A program made the translations under genes and the position numbers. A stretch of 64,000 bases of DNA from the NCBI GenBank assembly GCA_030285985.1, contig CP127384.1, forward strand, positions 2,406,501-2,470,500. Direction: 5' to 3'. Shown piece after piece: positions 1 to 6,932 of this stretch (positions are counted from its first letter, which is position 1; each line of letters begins with the position of its first letter). A model generated the notes under the pieces. The model made no database searches. It worked only from the letters and a program-made list of their open reading frames with translations, and was not told the DNA's origin. The DNA is from Aquidulcibacter paucihalophilus. GTDB lineage: Bacteria; Pseudomonadota; Alphaproteobacteria; Caulobacterales; Caulobacteraceae.

Positions 1-2
1 CC

Positions 3-134
3 CGCTACGGCTATTCACCGAGCGAGGTCAGCGGCCCGGAAGCGTCACCCGGCATCTCGATGTCGAGCGGGCCCATGCGGCACGACATCCTCGGCGCCTG
101 GCTCAGGGACCCGCGCAAGGGTGACGGCCTCTGA
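3..134 (+). CDS. C-terminal end of an unidentified protein (5' truncated by window)
   Basis: An open frame enters from the left edge and ends at a TGA at 132-134, leaving 43 residues. The peptide is rich in Gly, Ser and Pro and ends with RHDILGAWLRDPRKGDGL. I do not recognise the family. The frame has coding-like composition and stops 70 bp before the convergent methyltransferase-like gene, with a strong stem-loop between them, which supports a real gene end. Only the tail is visible, so no function is offered. Confidence 0.45.
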   Translation, partial: RYGYSPSEVSGPEASPGISMSSGPMRHDILGAWLRDPRKGDGL

Positions 135-153
135 CGACAGGCCAGGGTGCCGG

Positions 154-171
154 CCGGGCCTCAGGGCCCGG
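154..171. terminator. GC-rich stem-loop between convergent genes
   Basis: CCGGGCC and GGCCCGG form a perfect 7-bp stem around a TCAG loop. It lies in the 70-bp gap between the ends of two convergent genes, where a bidirectional terminator is expected. No T-tract follows on either strand, so intrinsic termination is only possible. Confidence 0.4.
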
Positions 172-204
172 AACGCCACCGTGGCGAGCCCCCTTCCCTC
201 GGCC

Positions 205-894
205 TCAGAGCAACCGGAGGGCCGGCGTCAGCAGATGGAATTCGTGCAGGGCTGCAATCCCCCGGAACAGGGGGATGGCCAGAAGCATCACCGAACTGTC
301 ACGCAGGGTGGTCAGGAAATACTCGGGTGCCATCACCAGCGCAGGCTCGTCACGCCAGCCGGACCAGCGCGGCCAGAACCGCGGCGTCCTGTCGTGATAG
401 CGTCGGTAGTCTTCGCCGAACGTCCCCGTCAGCCAAGCTTCCTCCCGCCGCACCGTGGCGAAAAACACGGTCATCGCGATGGCTGTGAACAGGCCAGCAA
501 GTGTCAGGCTTCCGGTCTGCGCGCCCATGCCGAAGGCACCCAGGAAGCTGAAGACATAGAGGGGGTTCCGGGAGACTGAATACGGCCCCCGATCGACGAT
601 CTCCGCCTTCTTGCGGCCGCCGATATAGAGCGAGCACCAGGCGCGACCGACGATGGCCACCACAAGCACCATCACGCCGATACCGAGGATGATCGCGTGG
701 GTGGCCGTCCCGGTGAGGACGGGGGCCGTCACCAGGGACAGGCCGATGACCGCGAGGATCGCGACCAGCAGCACCGCCTTGCGGATCCGCTGGACGCGCT
801 GGATGGCACCGGGATCGGGCCGAACGTCGTTTGGCAGCACGGCCTCGATCACAGCCTTCTCTGCCGTTCCGGGTTCGGCGAGCAAGTCAGTCAC
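205..894 (-). CDS. Isoprenylcysteine carboxyl methyltransferase-like membrane enzyme
   Basis: The 229-residue protein has about five hydrophobic segments and the ICMT/PEMT-family core: GPYSVSRNPLYV near residues 103-114, followed by EEAWLTGTFGEDYRRYHDRT with the usual E...F...Y..Y pattern. Bacterial members are SAM-dependent methyltransferases of lipid-like or other small substrates. Substrates are mostly unknown, and protein prenylcysteine is unlikely in bacteria. The GTG start overlaps the stop of the upstream TPR gene (GTGA), so the two are translationally coupled. It is the last gene of the five-gene operon and could methylate its product. The family call is firm; the substrate is unknown. 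Confidence 0.8.
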   Translation of the reverse strand: MTDLLAEPGTAEKAVIEAVLPNDVRPDPGAIQRVQRIRKAVLLVAILAVIGLSLVTAPVLTGTATHAIILGIGVMVLVVAIVGRAWCSLYIGGRKKAEIVDRGPYSVSRNPLYVFSFLGAFGMGAQTGSLTLAGLFTAIAMTVFFATVRREEAWLTGTFGEDYRRYHDRTPRFWPRWSGWRDEPALVMAPEYFLTTLRDSSVMLLAIPLFRGIAALHEFHLLTPALRLL

Positions 895-1541
895 AGGTGA
901 GTCCTGACCTGGGCGAGGAGGGTACGGGCCTCGGCCTTCCGGCCGCGGTCGGCGGCCGCCCGGCCCGGGCGGGCCGGCGCTGCCAGCGCCCGTTCCAGCG
1001 AGCGCGCTGCGCCCGCGTAGTCATGCTCACGGTTGAGCAGATCTCCCATGAAGTAGTTGGCGTCGACGTCATTGGGGGCGATCGTCAGGGCGCGCTGGAG
1101 ATAGGTGCGCGCCCGCGTACGATTGCCGAAGCCGATCGGCGCGCCGGGCACCTGCGCATAAAGCGATCCCAGCGAGGTGAGGGCGGCCCCGTTGAGCGCC
1201 CGCGGATTGATCGCCTCGGCGCGTTCCAGCAGGGTTCGGGCTTCCCGCGCGAGGCCGAGCCCGCCCAGACCGCCCCGCAGACCGGCTTCGGAGGCAGTGA
1301 TGATGGCACTCCAGATCAGGGGCTCGGCGCGCCCCGGAGAGGCGGCGACGACGGCATCCGCCTGGGTGTTCAGCCGGGCCATCTCGGCCAGCCGCGTCCC
1401 CTGCGGAACCTCGTAATTGATGTGGTCCCAGCTTCGCTGAAGCACGGCGACACGGTCGTCCACCGCGTCGGCGCGAGCTGGCTGGACAGCGGCGAACGTC
1501 AGGACCGAGGTGAGGCCCAGGGCCAGGATCAGGCGTTTCAT
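891..1541 (-). CDS. Exported tetratricopeptide-repeat protein
   Basis: This is a 216-residue protein with a clear Sec signal peptide (MKRL, a hydrophobic stretch, then PARADA near residue 25) and a helical TPR body, including NGAALTSLGSLYAQVP and NDVDANYFMGDLLNREHDY. The ATG at 1541 follows AAGGAGA at good spacing; an in-frame TTG five codons upstream lies before that RBS and was rejected. It starts 11 bp after the upstream dehydrogenase stop and overlaps the downstream methyltransferase-like gene by 4 bp. Being periplasmic, it probably acts as a scaffold or lipid/partner carrier for the operon. The exact role is unknown. Confidence 0.75.
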   Translation of the reverse strand: MKRLILALGLTSVLTFAAVQPARADAVDDRVAVLQRSWDHINYEVPQGTRLAEMARLNTQADAVVAASPGRAEPLIWSAIITASEAGLRGGLGGLGLAREARTLLERAEAINPRALNGAALTSLGSLYAQVPGAPIGFGNRTRARTYLQRALTIAPNDVDANYFMGDLLNREHDYAGAARSLERALAAPARPGRAAADRGRKAEARTLLAQVRTHL

Positions 1542-1552
1542 GGCGGTCTCCT

Positions 1553-2320
1553 TCAATGCGATTGTGAGGGGGTGAACAGGGCCCGGGCCTTCAGGTCATT
1601 GGCGCGCAGGGCACCGTCGATCAGACCGGGCGCGAAGCCGTTGAGGCGCACGAAGAGCGCCTCGGGGAAGCCGAGGTAGACGTCCTTGCGCCCGTCGCGG
1701 ATGGCGCGGACGATGCGCCGGGCGATCGCTTCGGGTTCGTCCATCGTCATCCCGGTGAGCTTCGCCCAGGCATTGACGGCGTCACTGTTCAGGGGCGTCC
1801 GCACGGCGCGTGGGGCGACGTAGGTGACGCCAACCCCTGTCTGGATCAGTTCGCGGCGAAGCGCCTGGCTGAGCGCGCGAAGGCCCGCCTTGGAGCTGGA
1901 ATAGGTCGCGAAATGGGCGAAGTTGATGGAGCCGAAGATCGAGCCGACATTGGCGATCTGTCCCCTGCCCCGCGCCTTCATGCCCGGCAGAACGGCCTGT
2001 GCCAGCCGCGCCGGCGCGACCAGATTGACCATATAGGTGGCGTGGAGATGCGCGGGGGTCTGGGCCTCGAGCGGCCCGAAATGCTGGATGCCCGCCAGAT
2101 TGATCAGAATGTCCCAGGGCTCGGCGGCAACCCGGGCGCAGAGCGCATCCAGGCCCGCGGCGGTCGACAGGTCGCCGGCGATGAAGGTGCCGCCATCTTC
2201 CGGCGGATTGAGATCGACGATCGTGAGCTGTCCGCCTGCCTTGCGGATGTCGCGCGCGATCAGACGTCCCATGACGCCGGACCCGCCCGTCAGCAGCACG
2301 CGCCTGTCCTTAAACCGCAT
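1553..2320 (-). CDS. Short-chain dehydrogenase/reductase (SDR)
   Basis: The 255-residue protein is a classical SDR. It has an N-terminal TGGSGVMG nucleotide motif (residues 11-18), D-x-N-P after strand beta-2 suggesting NAD(H) preference, an NLAG-type motif, the catalytic Ser in NVGSIFGS and the Y-x3-K in TYSSSKAG. The C-terminal part (KDVYLGFPEALFVRLNGFAPGLID) resembles SDRs acting on long or hydrophobic substrates. The ATG lies inside the upstream gene, which it overlaps by 11 bp (ATGCGGTTTAA), so translation is coupled. In context it probably oxidises or reduces an intermediate made by the ligase-diiron fusion. Confidence 0.85.
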   Translation of the reverse strand: MRFKDRRVLLTGGSGVMGRLIARDIRKAGGQLTIVDLNPPEDGGTFIAGDLSTAAGLDALCARVAAEPWDILINLAGIQHFGPLEAQTPAHLHATYMVNLVAPARLAQAVLPGMKARGRGQIANVGSIFGSINFAHFATYSSSKAGLRALSQALRRELIQTGVGVTYVAPRAVRTPLNSDAVNAWAKLTGMTMDEPEAIARRIVRAIRDGRKDVYLGFPEALFVRLNGFAPGLIDGALRANDLKARALFTPSQSH

Positions 2321-4424
2321 GGGACAGCTCCCGCGCGGCCGGGGCTTCGACGTAGTGGGGGATTGAGCGGAACAGGTCCCCGAAGAGACCGAACATGCGC
2401 CGTGCCATGTGGGTGATCGCCGCCCGGTCCTGGTCCGACGTCACCCCGTCCAGAACGGTCCTGAGGAAGGCGATGTGGTCCTGGTCGAGGGCCCCGTGCG
2501 ACACCAGATAGGTAAAGGCCGCCGGCGGCAGGCCCAGCGAGCCGCGGACCGCATCCGCGCCTATGCTGGCCAGCTGGATGCTGACGCTCTCCAGCACGAA
2601 CACCATACCGAAGAAGCCCATCGGCGAGACCCGGGTCACATAGTCATAGGCATAGGCGACCATCATTTCGGTCGCGGCGTTGGGGCCGTCCTGCACGGTC
2701 CTGTCGGGGTCACCGCCGGCGGCCCGGATGTCGTTCAGGATCCACTGCTCGTGACCCGTTTCCTCGGCGATATAGTCGTCGAGCACCTGCCGGTAGGCCT
2801 GATGACTGTCACCCAACCGGGCCTTGGTCGCCTGCATCAGCGGAACGGTGTGGCGGACATGGTGGTAGGCCTGGGCCAGATAGGCGACATAGGTCTCGCG
2901 GGAGATGCGCCCCTGAAGGCCGTCCCGGATCTGGGGGACGGCCGCGAAGGCGGCGCGCTCGGTCGCGGTGTCAGCCGCCAGCTGGTCGAAGAATGACATC
3001 GCGGGTCCTGTGGAAGGGATGGGATCGGGTTCGGCGACAAAATCGGCATAGGCGCTGAGCAGCGTGGCGCGGCGGGGCCGGCCGTTGGCGGTCACCTGGC
3101 CCGCGCGCGGATCGAACGGCGCTGTCAGGCGCCACCGGATGACGTGGGCATAGTCGGGCAGGCGCGCGTTGATCCGGGTCACGGCGTCCCTGATTTGCGC
3201 CTCGGTTCGGCCGGGCAGCGGGACGATCAGGGCCCCCAGACCGGCCTGGGCCTCACCGAACACCATGGCCTGCAGGATGTCCGGGTGAGCCAGCAGCTCG
3301 CTCTCGATCCATTCCGGCGAGATGTTCCGGCCAAAGGCGGTGATGATCAGGTTCGACTTGCGACCCTCGATCCGCAGGCGGCCGGCCTCGTCGAAGGAGC
3401 CGAGATCGCCGGTCCTGACCGGGCCGTCGTTGAAAGGGCCGCCGACATAGCCGAGGAAAGGCGATGGCCCGACGATGATCTCGCCATCATCCGCCACGCT
3501 GACATCGAGATGCGGCAGCGGCAGGCCGACGGTTCCGGGCGCGGCGTCGCCGGGCCGGTTCATCGCCACGACCGACGCGCATTCACTCAGACCGTAGCCC
3601 TCGACGACGGGGATCCCGGCGTCGGCCGCGGCGGACAGCAAGGCCGGCGAGACGCGGGCACCGCCGACAGCCACCAGATCAAGGGCGGGCGTGGCCGCGC
3701 CGGACATGATCTTGGCCGCGACCAGACCGCGGAGAAGCTCGGGGACCAGAATGAGGCTGGTCGCCTCGCTCGCGACCACCTCCGCCAGAAGCTGGCCGAC
3801 ATCCGGCAGGAAGGGGTTGGCGAAGCCGATCTCCGCCAGGCCGGGCGCGTGATAGCGGCCTCCCGCCAGCAGGATGGGATACAGGCCGGCGACATTCTCA
3901 AGCAGCACCGCCAGCGGCAGGACGGCCATGTGTACGCCGGCCCGCTCGCGTCCGAGGACCGCGACCAGGGCTTGGGCGACGGCCTCCATCTGTTGCAGCG
4001 ACAGACACACGCCCTTGGGCTGGCCGGTCGAGCCCGAGGTGTAGGTGATCTTGGCGGTCCCGGGATGCAGCGGCCGTCGCGGCAGACCCGTCGGATCGAG
4101 CCGCACCCCGGCGTCGCCGGCCGAGATCAGCAGGCCGGCTCCGGCGTCAGCAAGGGCGTGCTGCCGCTGTTCCGCGGTGAAGAAGGGCGGGATGGGCACC
4201 GACACGCGGCCGGCCGCGATCAGGGCCAGATCGGCCACCACCCAGTCCGGGCCGTTGTCGAGTGCCACACCGACGGGGCTGTCATCACCCGTGAGCCTCG
4301 ACGCCAACAGGTCGACCTGGGCCTCAAGGTCGGCCCAGCTCAGGGCGTCCCCGGCGGAGGTCACGACAATCCGTTGCGGCGTCTCGCGGGCCGCCCGCCG
4401 GACAGCGGCAAGCACCGCGCTCAC
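2310..4424 (-). CDS. AMP-forming acyl ligase fused to heme-oxygenase-like diiron oxidase domain
   Basis: The 704-residue product has two domains. Residues 1 to about 470 form an ANL adenylating enzyme: TYTSGSTGQPKG near 126-137, EGYGLSEC near 273, TGDLG near 338 and IITAFGRNISPEWIE. The A10 position, usually NGK, reads NGRPRR near 443, so the catalytic lysine is replaced by Arg. Residues 476-704 are a TenA/PqqC/UndA-like helical domain with a six-ligand diiron set: E555-x2-H558, E612, then H643-x3-D647-x2-H650. Family knowledge: such HDO enzymes oxidise fatty or amino acids. The GTG start overlaps the hemolysin-family stop (GTGA). An internal ATG (residue 476) has an RBS-like AGGA, so a free diiron protein may also be made. 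Substrate unknown. Confidence 0.85.
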   Translation of the reverse strand: MSAVLAAVRRAARETPQRIVVTSAGDALSWADLEAQVDLLASRLTGDDSPVGVALDNGPDWVVADLALIAAGRVSVPIPPFFTAEQRQHALADAGAGLLISAGDAGVRLDPTGLPRRPLHPGTAKITYTSGSTGQPKGVCLSLQQMEAVAQALVAVLGRERAGVHMAVLPLAVLLENVAGLYPILLAGGRYHAPGLAEIGFANPFLPDVGQLLAEVVASEATSLILVPELLRGLVAAKIMSGAATPALDLVAVGGARVSPALLSAAADAGIPVVEGYGLSECASVVAMNRPGDAAPGTVGLPLPHLDVSVADDGEIIVGPSPFLGYVGGPFNDGPVRTGDLGSFDEAGRLRIEGRKSNLIITAFGRNISPEWIESELLAHPDILQAMVFGEAQAGLGALIVPLPGRTEAQIRDAVTRINARLPDYAHVIRWRLTAPFDPRAGQVTANGRPRRATLLSAYADFVAEPDPIPSTGPAMSFFDQLAADTATERAAFAAVPQIRDGLQGRISRETYVAYLAQAYHHVRHTVPLMQATKARLGDSHQAYRQVLDDYIAEETGHEQWILNDIRAAGGDPDRTVQDGPNAATEMMVAYAYDYVTRVSPMGFFGMVFVLESVSIQLASIGADAVRGSLGLPPAAFTYLVSHGALDQDHIAFLRTVLDGVTSDQDRAAITHMARRMFGLFGDLFRSIPHYVEAPAARELSHAV

Positions 4425-5095
4425 GGACGCCCCCGGAAATGAAGCCGGGTCCGGACCGCGCGCGCGACCTCGGTTTCGTCGGCGAACCGTTCGAGGGGAT
4501 CGCAGGCGGCGCGGATCGAACCCGCCAGAACCTCGGGATTGGCCTGGTAATAGGCACCCCAACTGAGGCCGTGATCGCCGAGGCGGTCCGGATTGGCTGT
4601 CGCCAGCTTGAGTGATCCCAGCCCCGCGCGATGAAAGATCCCGCGCAAGGCGTCCGTGGCTGTCGCGACCGCAAACTCCGCCCCGGACGCGAGGAGGTGA
4701 CGAGCCAGGGCCGCGAACAGGAAGATCGTGGCACCGCGTCCGTTGGAGGCGAGGTTGCCGATCTCGACGACCGCGCCTCGACCGACAGACGCGCCGAGCA
4801 GGGTCGTCAGGGCGCTCTCAACCGGGGCATCGAGGTACTGCTCGAGAAAGAGGGGCTCCTCAGCGGCGCTACGGAAGCCGACGACGGCGTAGATTTCGCC
4901 ACTCTCGTCCTGAACGCTCATCAGCGTGGGATAGTGGACGGTGATCCGGCTGCCGTAGGCGCTCGCATAGCTGTCCTCGATGAACGCCTCGACCCGCCGC
5001 CGTTCGGCTTGGTGGGGATCATCGAAGCGGATCACGCAGGGCAACAGGGCTCGTGGCCGGCGGGTCGTGCCCTTGGGCTCGGACGGAGGACTCAC
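4421..5095 (-). CDS. Thermostable hemolysin (T_hemolysin / delta-VPH) family protein
   Basis: About 224 residues match the thermostable hemolysin family: RRRVEAFIEDSYASAYG, then GFRSA, LFLEQYLDAPVE and EIGNLAS followed by a helix and ATDALRGIFHRAGL. The fold is, as I recall, acyltransferase (GNAT/autoinducer-synthase) like, so an acyl-transfer role is more likely than cell lysis. The start is uncertain: the GTG at 5095 gives the usual family length, but no convincing RBS is seen, and a TTG six codons earlier is possible. It is the first gene of the five-gene operon and is divergent from the ECF sigma gene. No signal peptide is seen, so it is probably cytoplasmic. Confidence 0.75.
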   Translation of the reverse strand: MSPPSEPKGTTRRPRALLPCVIRFDDPHQAERRRVEAFIEDSYASAYGSRITVHYPTLMSVQDESGEIYAVVGFRSAAEEPLFLEQYLDAPVESALTTLLGASVGRGAVVEIGNLASNGRGATIFLFAALARHLLASGAEFAVATATDALRGIFHRAGLGSLKLATANPDRLGDHGLSWGAYYQANPEVLAGSIRAACDPLERFADETEVARAVRTRLHFRGRP

Positions 5096-5180
5096 AACAG
5101 ACGCAGAGGACAAGGCGACGTTTCCCGACAGGTGTTCGACAGTGAGACGTCGCGGACGCGCTCCCCTCTCAATCGAAGCC

Positions 5181-5204
5181 GAACTTTTTTTCGCCGCCCG
5201 TCTC
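5181..5204 (+). promoter_or_regulatory. Possible ECF-type promoter upstream of fecI-like sigma gene
   Basis: GAAC followed by a T-tract, then CGTCTC 14 bp after GAAC, resembles the GAAC/CGTC pattern of many ECF promoters. It lies about 90 bp before the sigma-factor start, where autoregulation would be expected. A second CGTCTC occurs at 5871-5876 before fecR. The spacing is shorter than the common 16-17 bp, so this is tentative. Confidence 0.3.
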
Positions 5205-5290
5205 CGCGCCGGTTGCCGCCAAACGCGACGCGGCCGACAACCGGAACAGGTCCGCCCCAAGGGGCCCGTCAGGTCAGAGGTTCGTCCGCG

Positions 5291-5824
5291 ATGCAGCCGG
5301 ACGCGAAAGCGGCGCTGTTGGAAATCTATCTCGAGCGGCGCGACGCCCTCGTGCGCTTCTTCGCACTCAGAACCGGGTCGGACGCCCAGGGCGAGGATGT
5401 GGTTCAGGACATCTGGCTGCGGCTGGAAGCGATGGCCCCCGAGGCAGCGGCGGAGGTCAGAAGTCCGGCGGCCTTCCTCTACCGGCTCGGCTCGAACCTG
5501 ATGCTCGACCGGGTCCGGAGCCGCCGGCGGGGCAGCCAGCGCGACGACGCCTGGGCGCAGTCGCAGGTGGGGACCGTGGGCGGCGAGGTTGTGACGGAAC
5601 AGCCGTCCGCAGAGGACGCGGTCTGGGCACGGCTCAAGCTGGGGCGCGTCATCGTCGCGCTGGAAAGCCTTCCGGAGAAGACGCGTGAGGCCTTCCGCCT
5701 GCACAAGCTGGAGGGGCTGAGCCACGCGGAGACGGCGGAGGCCATGGGCGTGTCCCGCAGCGCCGTCGAAAAATACGTCAGCGCCACCCTGAAGCACCTG
5801 CTGCGGGAGGTCGGTTGGCCATGA
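5291..5824 (+). CDS. FecI-type ECF RNA polymerase sigma factor
   Basis: The 177-residue protein has sigma region 2 (YLERRDALVRFFALR, then AEDVVQDIWLRLE-like, here GEDVVQDIWLRL, residues about 38-49) and sigma region 4 with a helix-turn-helix (LPEKTREAFRLHKLEGLSHAE, ending AVEKYV). It belongs to the iron-starvation FecI class that directs transcription of an outer-membrane receptor. It is followed by a FecR gene and a TonB receptor carrying an STN domain, the standard cell-surface signalling triad. The ATG at 5291 was chosen because the sigma fold begins a few residues later; the frame is open far upstream but non-coding there. Confidence 0.9.
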   Translation: MQPDAKAALLEIYLERRDALVRFFALRTGSDAQGEDVVQDIWLRLEAMAPEAAAEVRSPAAFLYRLGSNLMLDRVRSRRRGSQRDDAWAQSQVGTVGGEVVTEQPSAEDAVWARLKLGRVIVALESLPEKTREAFRLHKLEGLSHAETAEAMGVSRSAVEKYVSATLKHLLREVGWP

Positions 5825-5915
5825 TGCCCGGATTCCGCCATTTTCTCTTGAGGGGCTGCGCCGTCGGCGACGTCTCTCCCTCGAAGCGGCTCCTGCGCCG
5901 CCGCCACGAACCGTC

Positions 5916-6914
5916 ATGACCCAGAACCCGCCGCACCCCGACGAACCGATGATCGAACAGGCCGCCGCCTGGGTCGCGCGTCTGCACGCCGATGACGTGT
6001 CGGAGGCAGACTGGCTTCGACTGGAAGCCTGGCTGGCCGCGGATGCCCGGCACCTCGCGGCCTATGAGGAAGCTGAAGGTCTCTGGTCGGCCCTGGGCAG
6101 CCAGCGCGAGGCGATCCGGCTTCGCCTCGAGGCCGGGCCGGTCGACAATCTGGTTGAGCTTGGAGCCCGCCGTGGGCCGCGTCGCACCTGGCGGCCCTGG
6201 GCGCTGGCGGCGGCGCCGTTGGCCGCAGCGGTGGCGGCCGGCCTTCTGCTGATCGGCCCGGCGCTGGACCAGCGCGTGGTCACCTACCAGACGGCACCGG
6301 GTGAAACCCGGGACGTGGTGCTGAAGGACGGCACCCGGATCGCGATGAACGGCGGCTCGCGCCTGACCGTTCAACTGACCGGCGATGTGCGCCAGGTGAA
6401 GATGGATCAGGCGCAGGCGGCCTTCGACGTCGCCCACGACAGCGACCGTCCGTTCCTCATCGATGTCGGCGAGAGTCAGGTCCGGGTGATCGGTACGGCG
6501 TTCGACATCCGCCGGGACGAAACCACGACGCGCGTCAGCGTCAGCCGGGGCGTGGTTCAGGTCTCCGACCTGCAAACCCCGTCGAGGGCCGTGCGGCTGA
6601 CCGTGGGCCAGAGCGTGGCGCGCGACGATGCGACGGACACCGCCGTGGTCTCTTCGGTCGATCCTGGCGCGGCTGACGGATGGCGGCATGGCCGCCTGAC
6701 CTATCAGGACCGGCCGCTGGCGGAGGTCGCCACGGATCTGGGCCGCGCGTTCGGCACGCCCGTCGTCGTCTCCGCAAGCGCCGCTGACCTGCGGTTTACG
6801 GGCGTGCTGGAACTGGATGACGAGCGCCGCGTCATCGCCCGGCTGGAAGCCTTCCTTCCCGTCACCGCCACTCGTGCGAACGGTCAGGTTAGGCTAGACA
6901 GGCGTCCGGGTTGA
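5916..6914 (+). CDS. FecR-type transmembrane anti-sigma factor/regulator
   Basis: The 332-residue protein has an N-terminal cytoplasmic DUF4880 helix region (AAAWVARLHADDVSEADWLRLEAWLA and AYEEAEGLW). One membrane helix lies near residues 90-112 (ALAAAPLAAAVAAGLLLIG). The periplasmic FecR domain follows (TAPGETRDVVLKDGTRIAMN, then VIGTAFDIR). An STN-like C-terminus ends with LTYQDRPLAEVATDLGRAFG. Family role: it binds the receptor's signalling domain and, after processing, controls the sigma factor. The 91-bp gap after sigma holds a CGTCTC element and a 32-codon open frame (5821-5919) whose stop overlaps this ATG. That frame is not called a gene but could couple translation. Confidence 0.88.
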   Translation: MTQNPPHPDEPMIEQAAAWVARLHADDVSEADWLRLEAWLAADARHLAAYEEAEGLWSALGSQREAIRLRLEAGPVDNLVELGARRGPRRTWRPWALAAAPLAAAVAAGLLLIGPALDQRVVTYQTAPGETRDVVLKDGTRIAMNGGSRLTVQLTGDVRQVKMDQAQAAFDVAHDSDRPFLIDVGESQVRVIGTAFDIRRDETTTRVSVSRGVVQVSDLQTPSRAVRLTVGQSVARDDATDTAVVSSVDPGAADGWRHGRLTYQDRPLAEVATDLGRAFGTPVVVSASAADLRFTGVLELDDERRVIARLEAFLPVTATRANGQVRLDRRPG

Positions 6915-6932
6915 TCGGATCGGGACAGGCGC

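Noticed and set aside
135..204. A small gene in the first intergenic gap
   Set aside because: Only a stem-loop is visible, and no start codon with an RBS fits the space.
5096..5917. N-terminal extension of the hemolysin-family protein across the divergent sigma gene
   Set aside because: The extra 270 residues are antisense to the sigma factor, low in conserved features, and exceed the usual family length.
5821..5919. 32-codon open frame between sigma and fecR as a gene
   Set aside because: Very short, Arg-rich and of unconvincing composition; kept only as a possible translational coupler in the findings.
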